A stretch of 64,000 bases of DNA, taken from positions 1 through 64,000 of the forward strand of contig ONJB01000001.1 of assembly GCA_900318015.1 (NCBI GenBank). Direction: 5' to 3'. The stretch comes from an uncultured Bacteroidales bacterium. Its GTDB lineage: Bacteria > Bacteroidota > Bacteroidia > Bacteroidales > UBA932. A model generated the notes under the pieces. It was not told where the DNA came from. It did no database searches and saw only the letters and a program-made list of their open reading frames with translations. How positions within the stretch are numbered: the first letter of the stretch is position 1; the number at the start of each line of letters is the position of its first letter. Shown here one piece after another: positions 49,296-58,800 of the stretch. Both the position numbers and the translations under genes were made by a program.

Positions 49296-49892
49296 ATGAA
49301 CTTCCTCGGGAAAAAGAAACAAAGGACTCCGAAACAGATCAAGATCCGTTTCTGGATAGCCACCGGCCTGGTGGCGCTGATGGCCTTCGTCTGCATCCTG
49401 CCGCACGGCGGACGCAAGCGGGGAGCCAACGACAAAGAAGACGTAGTTAAGACGATGGACGCCCAGCTGCAATCCTTCATCGGATCCGACGGCCGTTTCC
49501 CTTCAGGAACGGCGCTGGAGGGCGTCGAGGCGCCACAGCTCGTCGACGAACCCGGCGAGAGCCGGATGCTCCTGGAAGAGACGGCCAGGCAACTAGAGAT
49601 GTACAAGACGATGGAGAAGGAGGGGGTGCGATTCCCCGAAGGGACGCTCGCCCGGCTCCGCAGCAGGACCGACAGCCTGAAGGCGGCCGCCGACGTAGAC
49701 GGCTACGTGCAGTACCACGTCCGCCGCATAAAGGCGGTGCTGCCGGACGGCAGGGAGATGACCGGCTTCCAGAAGATGAAGAGGGACCTTTCCTCGTCGA
49801 CCATCACGAACCTCGTAGAGAAACCCTCCTCAGACGAAGCAGCGGAGAAAGAACTGCAAGAAATACTGACCAACCAATCCCAGAACCAATGA
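49296..49892 (+). CDS. Membrane-anchored helical protein (198 aa)
   Basis: A membrane segment at about residues 19-38 (FWIATGLVALMAFVCILP), then a long helical and charged region. The protein is probably bound to the inner membrane with the tail in one compartment. Ends in ATGA overlap with the ParA-like gene, indicating joint expression. No family is recognised. Confidence 0.65.
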   Translation: MNFLGKKKQRTPKQIKIRFWIATGLVALMAFVCILPHGGRKRGANDKEDVVKTMDAQLQSFIGSDGRFPSGTALEGVEAPQLVDEPGESRMLLEETARQLEMYKTMEKEGVRFPEGTLARLRSRTDSLKAAADVDGYVQYHVRRIKAVLPDGREMTGFQKMKRDLSSSTITNLVEKPSSDEAAEKELQEILTNQSQNQ

Positions 49893-50764
49893 TAATCCTT
49901 ACTTTTTTCAGTGAGAAGGGCGGTGTCGGAAAATCCTCCTTCACCATCCTGTTCGCCTCGTGGCTCCAGAAGAACTTCGGGGTGAAGGTCGGCGTGGCCG
50001 ACTTCAACGAACGCATCGCGGCCTACCGCCGCGAGGAGATCTCCCGCCGGGAGAAGCTGCGCAAGGACAACCCGGACATCCCTCCGTTCGACCAGGAGAA
50101 CGCCTGGCCGATAGTGACAGTCCGCCCCGGAGACATCATGGCCCTCAAGAAGGCGGGCAACCAGAAGCCCAACGCGTCCTGGCTGCAGAAGCAGATCCGC
50201 CCGGGCGGCCCGCTCGCGGACAGGGACATCGTCCTGTGCGACTTCCCGGGAAGCCTCAGCGGGATGGAGTTCCTCGACGTGGCGGGGCTGAAGATGCTCA
50301 ACCTCATCGTCATCCCGACCGAGATGGACGCCATGACGGAGAAGTCCACCCGGAAACTCCACAAGATTCTCGGCGACAACTACAAGCATTGCGTCTTCCT
50401 CAACAAGGCGAACATGAACCTCGCCCAGCTGAAGACGAAGTCGCGCGAATACGTGAAGCTAATGACGGAGGCGGGCTATCCGATGCTCCCGGACATCATC
50501 TCGGCCACCGACCGCATGGGCACGATCGACAAGGTGGACAACATCCGCAGCACGTTCGCCTACCCGTCGTTCGAGAACGACAAGGACGGACACCCGAAGG
50601 ACCTCGGCCTTGGAAACCTATTCATCGACGTCATGCGCCTGCTCACCCAGACGCAGGACCTGCCAGGCACGAGGAAGACGGACCTCTCCTTCGTCGCCGG
50701 CCTGACGAAGACCCCCGACGACAGACAGTCGCCGGATTCGGCCTTCCCTGAATTCACGGACTGA
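49889..50764 (+). CDS. ParA/TraA-like ATPase
   Basis: 291 residues. The deviant Walker A motif SEKGGVGKSS (residues 8-17) opens the protein; ADRDIVLCDFPGSLSGM is the Walker B region, and LNLIVIPTEMDAMTEKS follows as in Mrp/MinD/ParA ATPases. In Bacteroidales conjugative elements a ParA-like protein, TraA, belongs to the transfer operon, and position next to relaxase and coupling protein supports that role here. A partition role with the RHH protein is also possible. Confidence 0.85.
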   Translation: MIILTFFSEKGGVGKSSFTILFASWLQKNFGVKVGVADFNERIAAYRREEISRREKLRKDNPDIPPFDQENAWPIVTVRPGDIMALKKAGNQKPNASWLQKQIRPGGPLADRDIVLCDFPGSLSGMEFLDVAGLKMLNLIVIPTEMDAMTEKSTRKLHKILGDNYKHCVFLNKANMNLAQLKTKSREYVKLMTEAGYPMLPDIISATDRMGTIDKVDNIRSTFAYPSFENDKDGHPKDLGLGNLFIDVMRLLTQTQDLPGTRKTDLSFVAGLTKTPDDRQSPDSAFPEFTD

Positions 50765-50774
50765 CCATTACGCC

Positions 50775-51626
50775 ATGCCAAGCCCGGAACTGACAATCGC
50801 AACGCTGCTTTTCCTCGGGACGGTCTTCGCCGCCTACCTGGCGTGGTACCTGTTCCGGGGAAGGCACCTGCGCCGCCGCCGCGCACTGGAGGCTGCCGCC
50901 GAAGCGAACACCAGAAAGTCGGACAAGGTGCTGCGCAAGGCCTCCGGAGAGAAAGTGAGCAAGGTCGGCAAGGACTCCTACTGTTACCCGAAAATCAACG
51001 ACGTGATGGGATACGAATTCGTGAACGTCGTGAGCGTCCCAGAGGAGCTGACCTTGCCGAAACAACACCAACCCGTCCAGGAGGAACCCGAAAATCCGGC
51101 GGATACATGCCAGCAGAGCTGGGGACGTTCTTCCGGGACGGGCTTCGTCACGGAGAGCAACACGGCCGTCAGTACCAGCGGATCCGCCAGGCGGCAGACC
51201 GACAACCCCACAGAGGACGACACCTATCCCGAACAGCGGAAGCAGCAAGTCCAGACGGGTGAAGGGGAAACCCCGCAGGACGAGGAGGTCAGCAGGCTCG
51301 ACATCTCAACGTCCGAGCTCCAGGAAATCAGGAACCTCGGTGGCCAGGAATGGCCGGACGGCGGAGACGAGGACAACGTCAACATTCCCCAGGCCCTCCT
51401 CGCCTCCATGCAGGACAATCCCGACGTGGACGTCCAGTACCCCGAAACGGACGAGGAAATCGACGAGGACGAGCGCCTGAGAAGGGAACAGGACGCTTAC
51501 CAGCGACAACTCGAGGAGGCCCCGGACGTGCTCATGAACAACTACGTAAACTACGATGACAATGACGACCAGGAGTCCATAGCGGATAGGATGGACGGCA
51601 AAGCCACCGGCGGAAACAACAGCTGA
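50775..51626 (+). CDS. Membrane protein with long acidic, polar tail (283 aa)
   Basis: N-terminal membrane segment (about residues 5-25, LTIATLLFLGTVFAAYLAW), then a basic stretch and about 200 residues rich in Asp, Glu, Gln, Ser and Pro with no globular pattern. It probably displays a disordered tail from the inner membrane. Eleven nt after the ParA-like gene; may be a partner or scaffold. Confidence 0.62.
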   Translation: MPSPELTIATLLFLGTVFAAYLAWYLFRGRHLRRRRALEAAAEANTRKSDKVLRKASGEKVSKVGKDSYCYPKINDVMGYEFVNVVSVPEELTLPKQHQPVQEEPENPADTCQQSWGRSSGTGFVTESNTAVSTSGSARRQTDNPTEDDTYPEQRKQQVQTGEGETPQDEEVSRLDISTSELQEIRNLGGQEWPDGGDEDNVNIPQALLASMQDNPDVDVQYPETDEEIDEDERLRREQDAYQRQLEEAPDVLMNNYVNYDDNDDQESIADRMDGKATGGNNS

Positions 51627-51630
51627 ACGC

Positions 51631-52155
51631 ATGAAGAAACGTATCGAACTGCTCGAGGGTGAGAGGATAATCATCGACGAGCCCATACATTGGAAAAACT
51701 ACCTTTCGTCACTCCTGACAATGGCGCTGGGTGTGTTCCTCATCCTCGTTCGCCTGGACAACAAGGATGCAAGCATCCTCAACTGGATCATGCACAGGCG
51801 GGTACTCACTCCGGGACAGATGAGATATGTCGTCACGGCGGAGATCGTGATGCTCGGGCTACTTATCGCCGGCGCCTTCGTCCGGACCGTGGACATCTCC
51901 TACATCCACTACTACGTTACGAACAAGCGTATCATCGCCACCTCCGGAGTCATCAACCGCCAGTTCTCGGAGATGCTCCTGAACAAATGCGAGATGATCT
52001 ACCTCAACCAGAACGCCTACGAACGGATGTACTCCTGCGGGGACATCCTCTGCGTGACGGCCGGGTCCTCTCTCTTCCTGGACGACGTGAAAGATGCAGT
52101 AGCCTTCAAGCAGCGGCTTATGCAGCTCCTGTCGGAGCGGGAGGTGTCGAGATGA
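51631..52155 (+). CDS. Membrane PH-like domain protein (174 aa)
   Basis: Two membrane segments at about residues 24-43 (NYLSSLLTMALGVFLILV) and 69-88 (TAEIVMLGLLIAGAFV). A following YYVTNKRIIATSGVINRQFSEML fits the bacterial PH domain (bPH2, YdbS/YdbT-like), which starts with strands after such segments. Such proteins are common but poorly characterised membrane factors. Coupled by ATGA to the next gene. Confidence 0.7.
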   Translation: MKKRIELLEGERIIIDEPIHWKNYLSSLLTMALGVFLILVRLDNKDASILNWIMHRRVLTPGQMRYVVTAEIVMLGLLIAGAFVRTVDISYIHYYVTNKRIIATSGVINRQFSEMLLNKCEMIYLNQNAYERMYSCGDILCVTAGSSLFLDDVKDAVAFKQRLMQLLSEREVSR

Positions 52156-52982
52156 ACGCACAGCAGCCTCAGATGAACACAGACCGCCGCCTGGGACTCC
52201 TGATCCTCGGGGGCGACACCCTCCTGCACGCCATCGACCCGCAGGGCATCGCCTCCGGGGCGAGGGCGGCGAAACTGCGCATCGAGAGGACCGAAGAGGG
52301 GGACCGACTGCGCTGGTCACTCGACGCCGTCTTCCCGAACGGGGACGGCTTCCGGGCCGTCGGGGAATCGTCCGACAGCGACACGTCTATCAGACAAGTG
52401 CTCGTCCTGTCAGACGGAACCTGGACAAAGGCCTCGGGAAAGGCCGGAAAAACGCTCCTGGAGACGTTCGGCCCCCTGGACGGCCTCCCGGTCCACCTGA
52501 AGCGCAACCTTTCTCCTACGGCCCCACAGGAGGCCGCAAACGGGGAATCCGAAAAGGCTTCCTGGACGGCGTTGCCGAAGACCTATTTTGAAGTCGCACT
52601 CGACGCCCTCTGCTTCAAGACCGAAGGCGGGGACGCGTCGGAGAGAAGGGCGCGGTTCCGCAAGCTGAAGGCGTCGTTCAACAGACGCCACGAGGAGGCC
52701 GCCACGTCGGTTGACCTGACGGCGACCTGCGAGATGAGCGACGGAAGGATAAGCCTCGGCGCGAAAGCCGACGTGTACGGCCTGTCCAGAAAGAGATGCA
52801 CGATGCAGAAGGACCTCGGCCTGAAACACAGGGTGGAGGCCGAATGCACCGCCGAGAGGAAAGGGGCTCCGATCCCCTCCGTAAGGGCGGCCTTCGATCT
52901 CTACGAGACCATCCCCACCCTGTACAGCGAGCAGCTGATCAACAGAAACGGCAGAGGCCCGAGACTTCCGGGAATGAAATAG
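52152..52982 (+). CDS. Hypothetical protein (276 aa)
   Basis: The ATG at 52152 overlaps the previous TGA. The protein is soluble and beta-rich in the first third (DRRLGLLILGGDTLLH; RLRWSLDAVFPNG), basic in the second. It ends NGRGPRLPGMK. The last gene of the + strand transfer run, followed by a convergent terminator-like hairpin. Function unknown. Confidence 0.62.
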   Translation: MNAQQPQMNTDRRLGLLILGGDTLLHAIDPQGIASGARAAKLRIERTEEGDRLRWSLDAVFPNGDGFRAVGESSDSDTSIRQVLVLSDGTWTKASGKAGKTLLETFGPLDGLPVHLKRNLSPTAPQEAANGESEKASWTALPKTYFEVALDALCFKTEGGDASERRARFRKLKASFNRRHEEAATSVDLTATCEMSDGRISLGAKADVYGLSRKRCTMQKDLGLKHRVEAECTAERKGAPIPSVRAAFDLYETIPTLYSEQLINRNGRGPRLPGMK

Positions 52983-52990
52983 AGAATTAT

Positions 52991-53020
52991 GAAAGGAGGG
53001 CCCCGACGGAGCCCTCCTTC
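52991..53020. terminator. Convergent terminator-like hairpin
   Basis: AAGGAGGGC (52993-53001) pairs with GCCCTCCTT (53011-53019) around CCCGACGGA, followed by CAATGTTTTT on the + strand. It separates the + strand transfer operon from the - strand polyvalent cluster and could stop transcription from both sides. Confidence 0.7.
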
Positions 53021-53039
53021 AATGTTTTTACGAAAGCGT

Positions 53040-54914
53040 TCAGCCGAGCGACGGCCCTTTCTTGATTTCCTTCTTCGGAGCGACTTTTTGAGCCGGGGCA
53101 TTGCCGAGCATCGACTTCTCAATCATCTTGCCCGCAGCTATCTGGTCCTTAAACCGTTCACGGAACACCATAACCTTCCGCGAGGAGTCAGCGTCGCCCT
53201 CGCCGTACATCCGCTTTGCGGCGGACATGAAGTCCGTCACGAGGTCTTCACGGTCGGAGGGCTTGACTCCGGCTTCGCGAAGGAAGCGTCCGAGCTTGTC
53301 CGGAGCGTTCTCCTGCAGGTCCAACGCCGCCCTGGCCATGTCCCTGGCCAGGAGCACAGAAGGGCTCGACTCGCTCCGTCGGGCCGACTCGAACTCTCCG
53401 CCGGCCTTTCCGTTCACCCAGTTGCCGAGATCGTCCAACGCATAGACGACGCCCCTCTTGCCGGCCTTTTCCAGAAGTCTCCCGGCATAGACATCATCCA
53501 TCGCGGACTCGAGCGATTCGCGAACCCTCGTGACATGAATCCCGTCCAGGCCCGTCTTCCGGACGACGGAAAGAGCGTCGGACATAGACTCTATGCTGAA
53601 CGGCTTCCGCATTCCGTACATCCTTTCGGCAATCTCCTTCTCCCTGGGAGGACGGTTGCCGAGGTCGTCCGACAGCTCAGACAGGATACGGATCCCCTCG
53701 ACGATGGACTGGTGACGCGAAACCCTCTCGCGCATGTCCGCATCGAACTTGTCGACGACTTCCCGCTGGATGTCAGCGACCGACTCGCCGTTGGCGACGC
53801 CACCTCTGACAATGTTGCCTATCATGGCGGCACGCTGTCCATCCACGCCAGATATGGCAGAAGAGACGTCCTTCCAGTCTCTGCTGTCCATCGTGACTCC
53901 ATAGCGCTGTGCATCCGACCTGGCCTCCTTCAGAATCTCGTCCACGCTCCAGCCGTCGCGTCGCGCGAGATCCGCGAACACGCAGAGCGCACCCGCCTTG
54001 TTCTCGGGCTCGTCGGGATTGAGCCCCGTCCTGTGCTCGTAAACGACCTTGGAGAAAGCAAGAAGATCCTCCCGCTGGACGGCGGGGGACACCGCATTGG
54101 CCATCTCCTGACCCAGCTTCATCGAATGGTCGGCGAGCGCCTGCCTGTTGACCTCATACTGCGCCTGCAGGAGAGGGGAAGACTCCTCCCGTTCTCCCTT
54201 GAGGACGGACGACAGCAGCCGTTCATTTTCACAGGACACAGCGATGTAGGAGTTCAAGTCGGCCACGGGCTCGCGACCGGCCATGCGAACCTTTCTCGCT
54301 TCCTCCAAACCCTCGCTTCTTTCGTGAACGTACTCGTTGACCATCCTCACGTAGCCCAGGACCTCCTGACGCGTGAAAGCCGTGTTCTCGATGCAGCGGA
54401 CTTCATTGCACATCTTATCGACCTTCCTGTTCATCGACTCGAAGAAGGGATCGTCCGTGTAACGCGACTCCATCGCCCGGGAATAGGCGAGGCTCCGGTT
54501 CCTGGCATCCTGCTCCCGGTCATCGGAGTGAGAGTACTGGTGACGGAAACCGTAGCCGGGCTTGAACTCGAAATGCTCTGTATGGAAGGAACGACCCGAT
54601 TCTGTGGAAGCGGAATACTGTCCCGTAAGGACACCCTCGTAACTGACGAACACCTCGGTCTTCGCCCGCTTGTCCGCTATGCCCGCAGGTCCGGCCCTGA
54701 ATGCAGAGAGATCAGGCCACGCCCCCTCGAACGCCTTCCCGCACAGCGTGCGGGCGCTGTCCATGCCACCCGGCCAGGGATCCCTCGGGGGACGGGCGAA
54801 AAGGCCCGCGAGTCCGGAGGGCCGCTTCCATTCCTTCATCTGAGCATCGTATGCGGCCTTCTCGCGCACGAGCTGATATAAGGCCGCAAAAGCTTCTTTC
54901 GGCAATTTGTTCAT
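53040..54914 (-). CDS. Large helical protein of the polyvalent cluster (624 aa)
   Basis: Soluble and mainly helical, with charged segments throughout (KVRMAGREPVADLN; EREESSPLLQAQYEVNR) and no membrane segment. The C-terminus ends KKGPSLG, matching the terminal motif of two other proteins in this cluster. Position and composition fit a protein carried into the recipient with DNA, which is inference. No enzymatic motif was found. Confidence 0.72.
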   Translation of the reverse strand: MNKLPKEAFAALYQLVREKAAYDAQMKEWKRPSGLAGLFARPPRDPWPGGMDSARTLCGKAFEGAWPDLSAFRAGPAGIADKRAKTEVFVSYEGVLTGQYSASTESGRSFHTEHFEFKPGYGFRHQYSHSDDREQDARNRSLAYSRAMESRYTDDPFFESMNRKVDKMCNEVRCIENTAFTRQEVLGYVRMVNEYVHERSEGLEEARKVRMAGREPVADLNSYIAVSCENERLLSSVLKGEREESSPLLQAQYEVNRQALADHSMKLGQEMANAVSPAVQREDLLAFSKVVYEHRTGLNPDEPENKAGALCVFADLARRDGWSVDEILKEARSDAQRYGVTMDSRDWKDVSSAISGVDGQRAAMIGNIVRGGVANGESVADIQREVVDKFDADMRERVSRHQSIVEGIRILSELSDDLGNRPPREKEIAERMYGMRKPFSIESMSDALSVVRKTGLDGIHVTRVRESLESAMDDVYAGRLLEKAGKRGVVYALDDLGNWVNGKAGGEFESARRSESSPSVLLARDMARAALDLQENAPDKLGRFLREAGVKPSDREDLVTDFMSAAKRMYGEGDADSSRKVMVFRERFKDQIAAGKMIEKSMLGNAPAQKVAPKKEIKKGPSLG

Positions 54915-54947
54915 ATACGATTCGATTTATTCGTCCAACATCATCAA

Positions 54948-55871
54948 CTACAGTTTCACCTGCCTGACGGCCCTGTCCCTGAATTTCGGCACGAGGGCCT
55001 CGACCTTCGCACGGTCGAGGCCATACTCCTTGCAACGGTTCACCGCCCACGACGGGACGGACTTCTCGCGATACGCCGCATAGGCGGGGTTCTGGAAGGC
55101 CCACATCGCCGTCGCGGCAACATCCTCCGCACGCACCTCGCCCCTTGCCGCTCCGAGCGACGCGAGACGCCAGTCGAGACGGCCGGCGAGACGGTTCCAG
55201 TCGCTGAACGTCGTCTCAAGCGACCGCATGGCCATAGCCACATTCGCCTGTGCCTGCATTCCGGGAGCTCCGTTACGCTCGCCGATGCCTGCCATGAAAT
55301 GCGTTCGTATCGAAGAGGCGAGCGACTCCTTCATCTCGAACAGATCCTTCGCGTTGAACCCACGCGTCGCAGCATAGAAGGTGGCCCTGTCCACGGAGTC
55401 CTCGTCGAGTGCCAGCCCCCTGAAAAGGGCATCCTGCAGGTCCTCGCGAGGCATATATCCGTCACGAATGGAATTCATGCGTTCGTCGACCTTCTTACGG
55501 ACCCCGTCCCAACCCATCTCGAGGACGTTGAGGAAACTGTAGGAGTTATACCTGTCCCTCTTAAAGTCCGGATTGTCCAGGACCTTGCAGACCTCCGGAT
55601 CGGAGGACCCCATCGAGTCGCCGGTCACCTTCACCAGGCCACCCGACTTACCTGGGGCCGAAGCCCATCTCAGCGAGATGACGGGGACGCCCCTGAAGAA
55701 TTCAAAATTGGTGCTCATCCGCGACTCGTCGTCATACTCGAGCTCGATCCTGTTCTGCTCCGGGGTGCCGACCGCCGCCACGAGGAAATGCTCGGAGAGC
55801 ATCTCCTCGCGGACGGAAGACCACCATCTGTCAAGCTCCGCCTCCCTGGCGGGATTGAATCTTACTGCCAT
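54948..55871 (-). CDS. Hypothetical protein of the polyvalent cluster (307 aa)
   Basis: Polar and helical, opening MAVRFNPAREAELDRWWSSV. It lacks the shared KGPS-type tail and ends RQVKL, still basic. A 26-nt gap separates it from the large upstream gene, so the two are likely co-transcribed. No domain is recognised. Confidence 0.68.
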   Translation of the reverse strand: MAVRFNPAREAELDRWWSSVREEMLSEHFLVAAVGTPEQNRIELEYDDESRMSTNFEFFRGVPVISLRWASAPGKSGGLVKVTGDSMGSSDPEVCKVLDNPDFKRDRYNSYSFLNVLEMGWDGVRKKVDERMNSIRDGYMPREDLQDALFRGLALDEDSVDRATFYAATRGFNAKDLFEMKESLASSIRTHFMAGIGERNGAPGMQAQANVAMAMRSLETTFSDWNRLAGRLDWRLASLGAARGEVRAEDVAATAMWAFQNPAYAAYREKSVPSWAVNRCKEYGLDRAKVEALVPKFRDRAVRQVKL

Positions 55872-55897
55872 ATCATCTTCTCTTCAAGCGTTGCACA

Positions 55898-58800
55898 TCA
55901 AAGGGTCTGCCCGGGCCTGCGGCCGAGCTTCTCCTTCCTCTTCGGGGCCTGGGCCTGACCGACCTTCGCGGAGAGGGAGGCGTAGTCCTTCCTCGCGAAC
56001 CGCGCCTTGAAGGCCGCCTCGTCCTTGCGGACGTCCTTGTTGTCGGTTCCACGGAAGGCCCAGTCCTTCGTCGTATGGACGGTGGTGGGGATACCGAGGA
56101 CCACGCCTGCCACCGCCCCGGCCTCGTCGATGCCTGTTTGCCCTCCGGAACGGATGGACTGGATGTCCATACCCTTCTGCCGGAGGCTGTCCAGGACCCT
56201 CGTCACGAACTCGTCGGCCTGATCCTGCGTGACACCCTTGGAGCCGAGCGTATAGATGCCGTTTCCGGCGATATTCAAGCCGCAAGGCTCTCCCTTGAGG
56301 TATTCGTCCGGAAGGGACTCGGCAATGCCCCTGGCGGCCGTTTCCACGGCCTTGCGGGACAAGTCCACACCCCCTTCGGGGAGGACCGGTATGTCAGTCT
56401 GCACAATGGAGTCGCCGGCGGCCTTCGCCGTTGCCCTCTCGCCGTAGGTGGAGAAGTCCACCGCGAATGCGAAGGTGAAAGTCACGTCCGGAGCGTTCGC
56501 GTTCTCGGCGGTGCGCTGCTGATACCCACCGGAAGAGACGGAATACTCGATCGGACCCGCCTTCGCCTGGTCGACGAGCCCGTCAGAAGGATAGAACTCC
56601 AAGGATGCCGACACCTCATCCAGCATCACCTTCTTCTGCCCGTCCGTGAAGCCGTCGTAGACGGCGTACACGGCTTTCAGGTCGCCATCCTTCCTGGACT
56701 TCTCGACCGCATCGCGCATCATCTCGAGCTCCTCCCTGCTGAAAGCACCGACTGGAGCGTCCTCGCGATAGAAATACGAGAAAGCGCGGCGCGCATCTTC
56801 GGCGGATAGAGCCACGAACCAGTACTCCTCGGGAGTCTCGGCGCCGGTGCCGAGCCTGGAGGCGCCCTTCTCGGCGGGAGCCGTCTCCGGCCGCTGCAGC
56901 TCTACCACCTTCGAGTCCGCCTCCCTGACGGTGCGTCCCGAAGGACCCTTGGCAAGGACGGTCCCTTCCAGCACCAGATGCTTCATCGCCTCGGCGGTGG
57001 CCATCATGTCGAGCACCTTCGCAGAAGGAACGACACGCTCGTCCATGGAGGCATACTTGCGCCCTACCATCGACATCACGATATCCTTCGCGAGACCGAG
57101 GTTGCGGACAGTGGTCCAGGGAGACATGGGAGCGCCGTCATAGGAGTAACGGATCTGCGCATAGCCGGCGAAGCCGTCTTTCGCGTCCGTGCGTCCATAG
57201 TAGACGCCGCCGTTCTTCTCGCCGCTGACGTTGCGGTCCTCGACGGCACCCTCCCTGTTCACGCGCCCCACGGCGTTATAGACCGTCGCGGTGCGGCCGA
57301 TATCGTGTTCGCTGCGAGCGAAATCCTCGCTGTTGGAGTCCAGGAGGTTAACGAAGCCGTCCATGGGCAGGTCCTTCGCCTCCGCCTCCCGCTCCTGAAC
57401 CAGCCGCATCTCCACCGAGACGGCCTTCGCCCTGGTGACGTACTCGAGCAGGACATCCTTGAACTCGTCCACGCGTTCCGGCGCGTTGGTGCGGATGACG
57501 AAACGGCGCTCGTCGTTCTTCTCGTATGAGAGGTACTTGTTAATCTCCGCAACGGAACGGCCCTTGTTACTCTGGGAGTCGGTGAGATAGAAATAATCCC
57601 CGTCCAGACGGAACATCATCTCGTGCAGCGGCGCGAGGCCCTTCATCAGGGCGTCGAAGTCGAACTCGCCGAAGGCGGGCACGAGGTCGTTCGGGCGGAG
57701 ATACACATCACCCGCCTTCTTCATCTGTCCGGAGGCGGAGCTACGGACGTCGAGCGCCTCGGCGGTGTCAAGCACCTCCAAGACGCGCAGTTTGCCATCC
57801 AGGACGGAACGACCCTTGTCGGCGCCGATGAAAGCATCGATCTTCTGCTCCGCGACCTTCCGGAACTCCTCCGGCACGCCCGGGCCGAGGTCGATGCGTC
57901 CGTCCTTGTCCAAAGGGAAACGCATGGGAACGCCCAGGGCGAGGGCCGTGGCGTTCGCAATCCTCAGGGAGAGGTTGAGGTCCGCAAGGAAACGGCCCTC
58001 CGCAGACACGTAATGCTTGCCTTCCTTCTCGGCTCGCTCACGCGCACCCTCCGGGTCGTCCGGACGGTAATAGACCATGGGAAGCGGCACGAGCGTCAGG
58101 GGGTAATCCCTACCCCTCTCCAAGAGGGAAATGTACCGCTCGGTGATATCGAGGTTGAGCGGAGCCCTGTGAGGATTGTCCGTCCAGCCGTCCTTCTTGT
58201 TCCAAGCCTTGTCCATGAAGACCTGGCCGAGAGAATAGTAGTCCTCCCCGTTGGAGCGAACCCGTCCGGGAAGGTAGAGAGTCATGTCGTGGCGGATCGC
58301 CTGCACGCGGGCCTGGCTGTCGGCGAGAACGAGAGAGCGCGCATAGTTGGCCGCATCGTTGTCGAGACGGTAGGAGCAGGGCATTCCCTCCTTGTTGAAG
58401 AGCTCGTAGCCGCGGTTGTTGAACCGAACAGGGATGCCGAAGGCGCAGGGGAACTTCTCCCCAGTCTTCGGATCGACCCTCATGCAGCCCGTCAGGTTGG
58501 TGCTGTCCGGCCTCGGACTGGTCCTGTACCGTCCGGTCACCGCCGCGAGGTCGGAAGGGAAGAGGAAGACGCAGTTGTTCTCGACCTTCCCGCCCTCTCC
58601 GTCGTCGACGCGCTGCGCGACGGCCTTCGCACGGACAAGCCTGTCCTGGCCGCCCATGTCGTCCCACATGTCGAAACTGACCTTACCGTCCGTCAGGGCG
58701 AGCTGGTCGGGGGTATGCGTACCGATGAACCACACGGCACCCTCCGCCCCCTCGGGGCCGGCGGGAAGACCGCCCTTGACCTTCTGACCCTCGGCGGAGC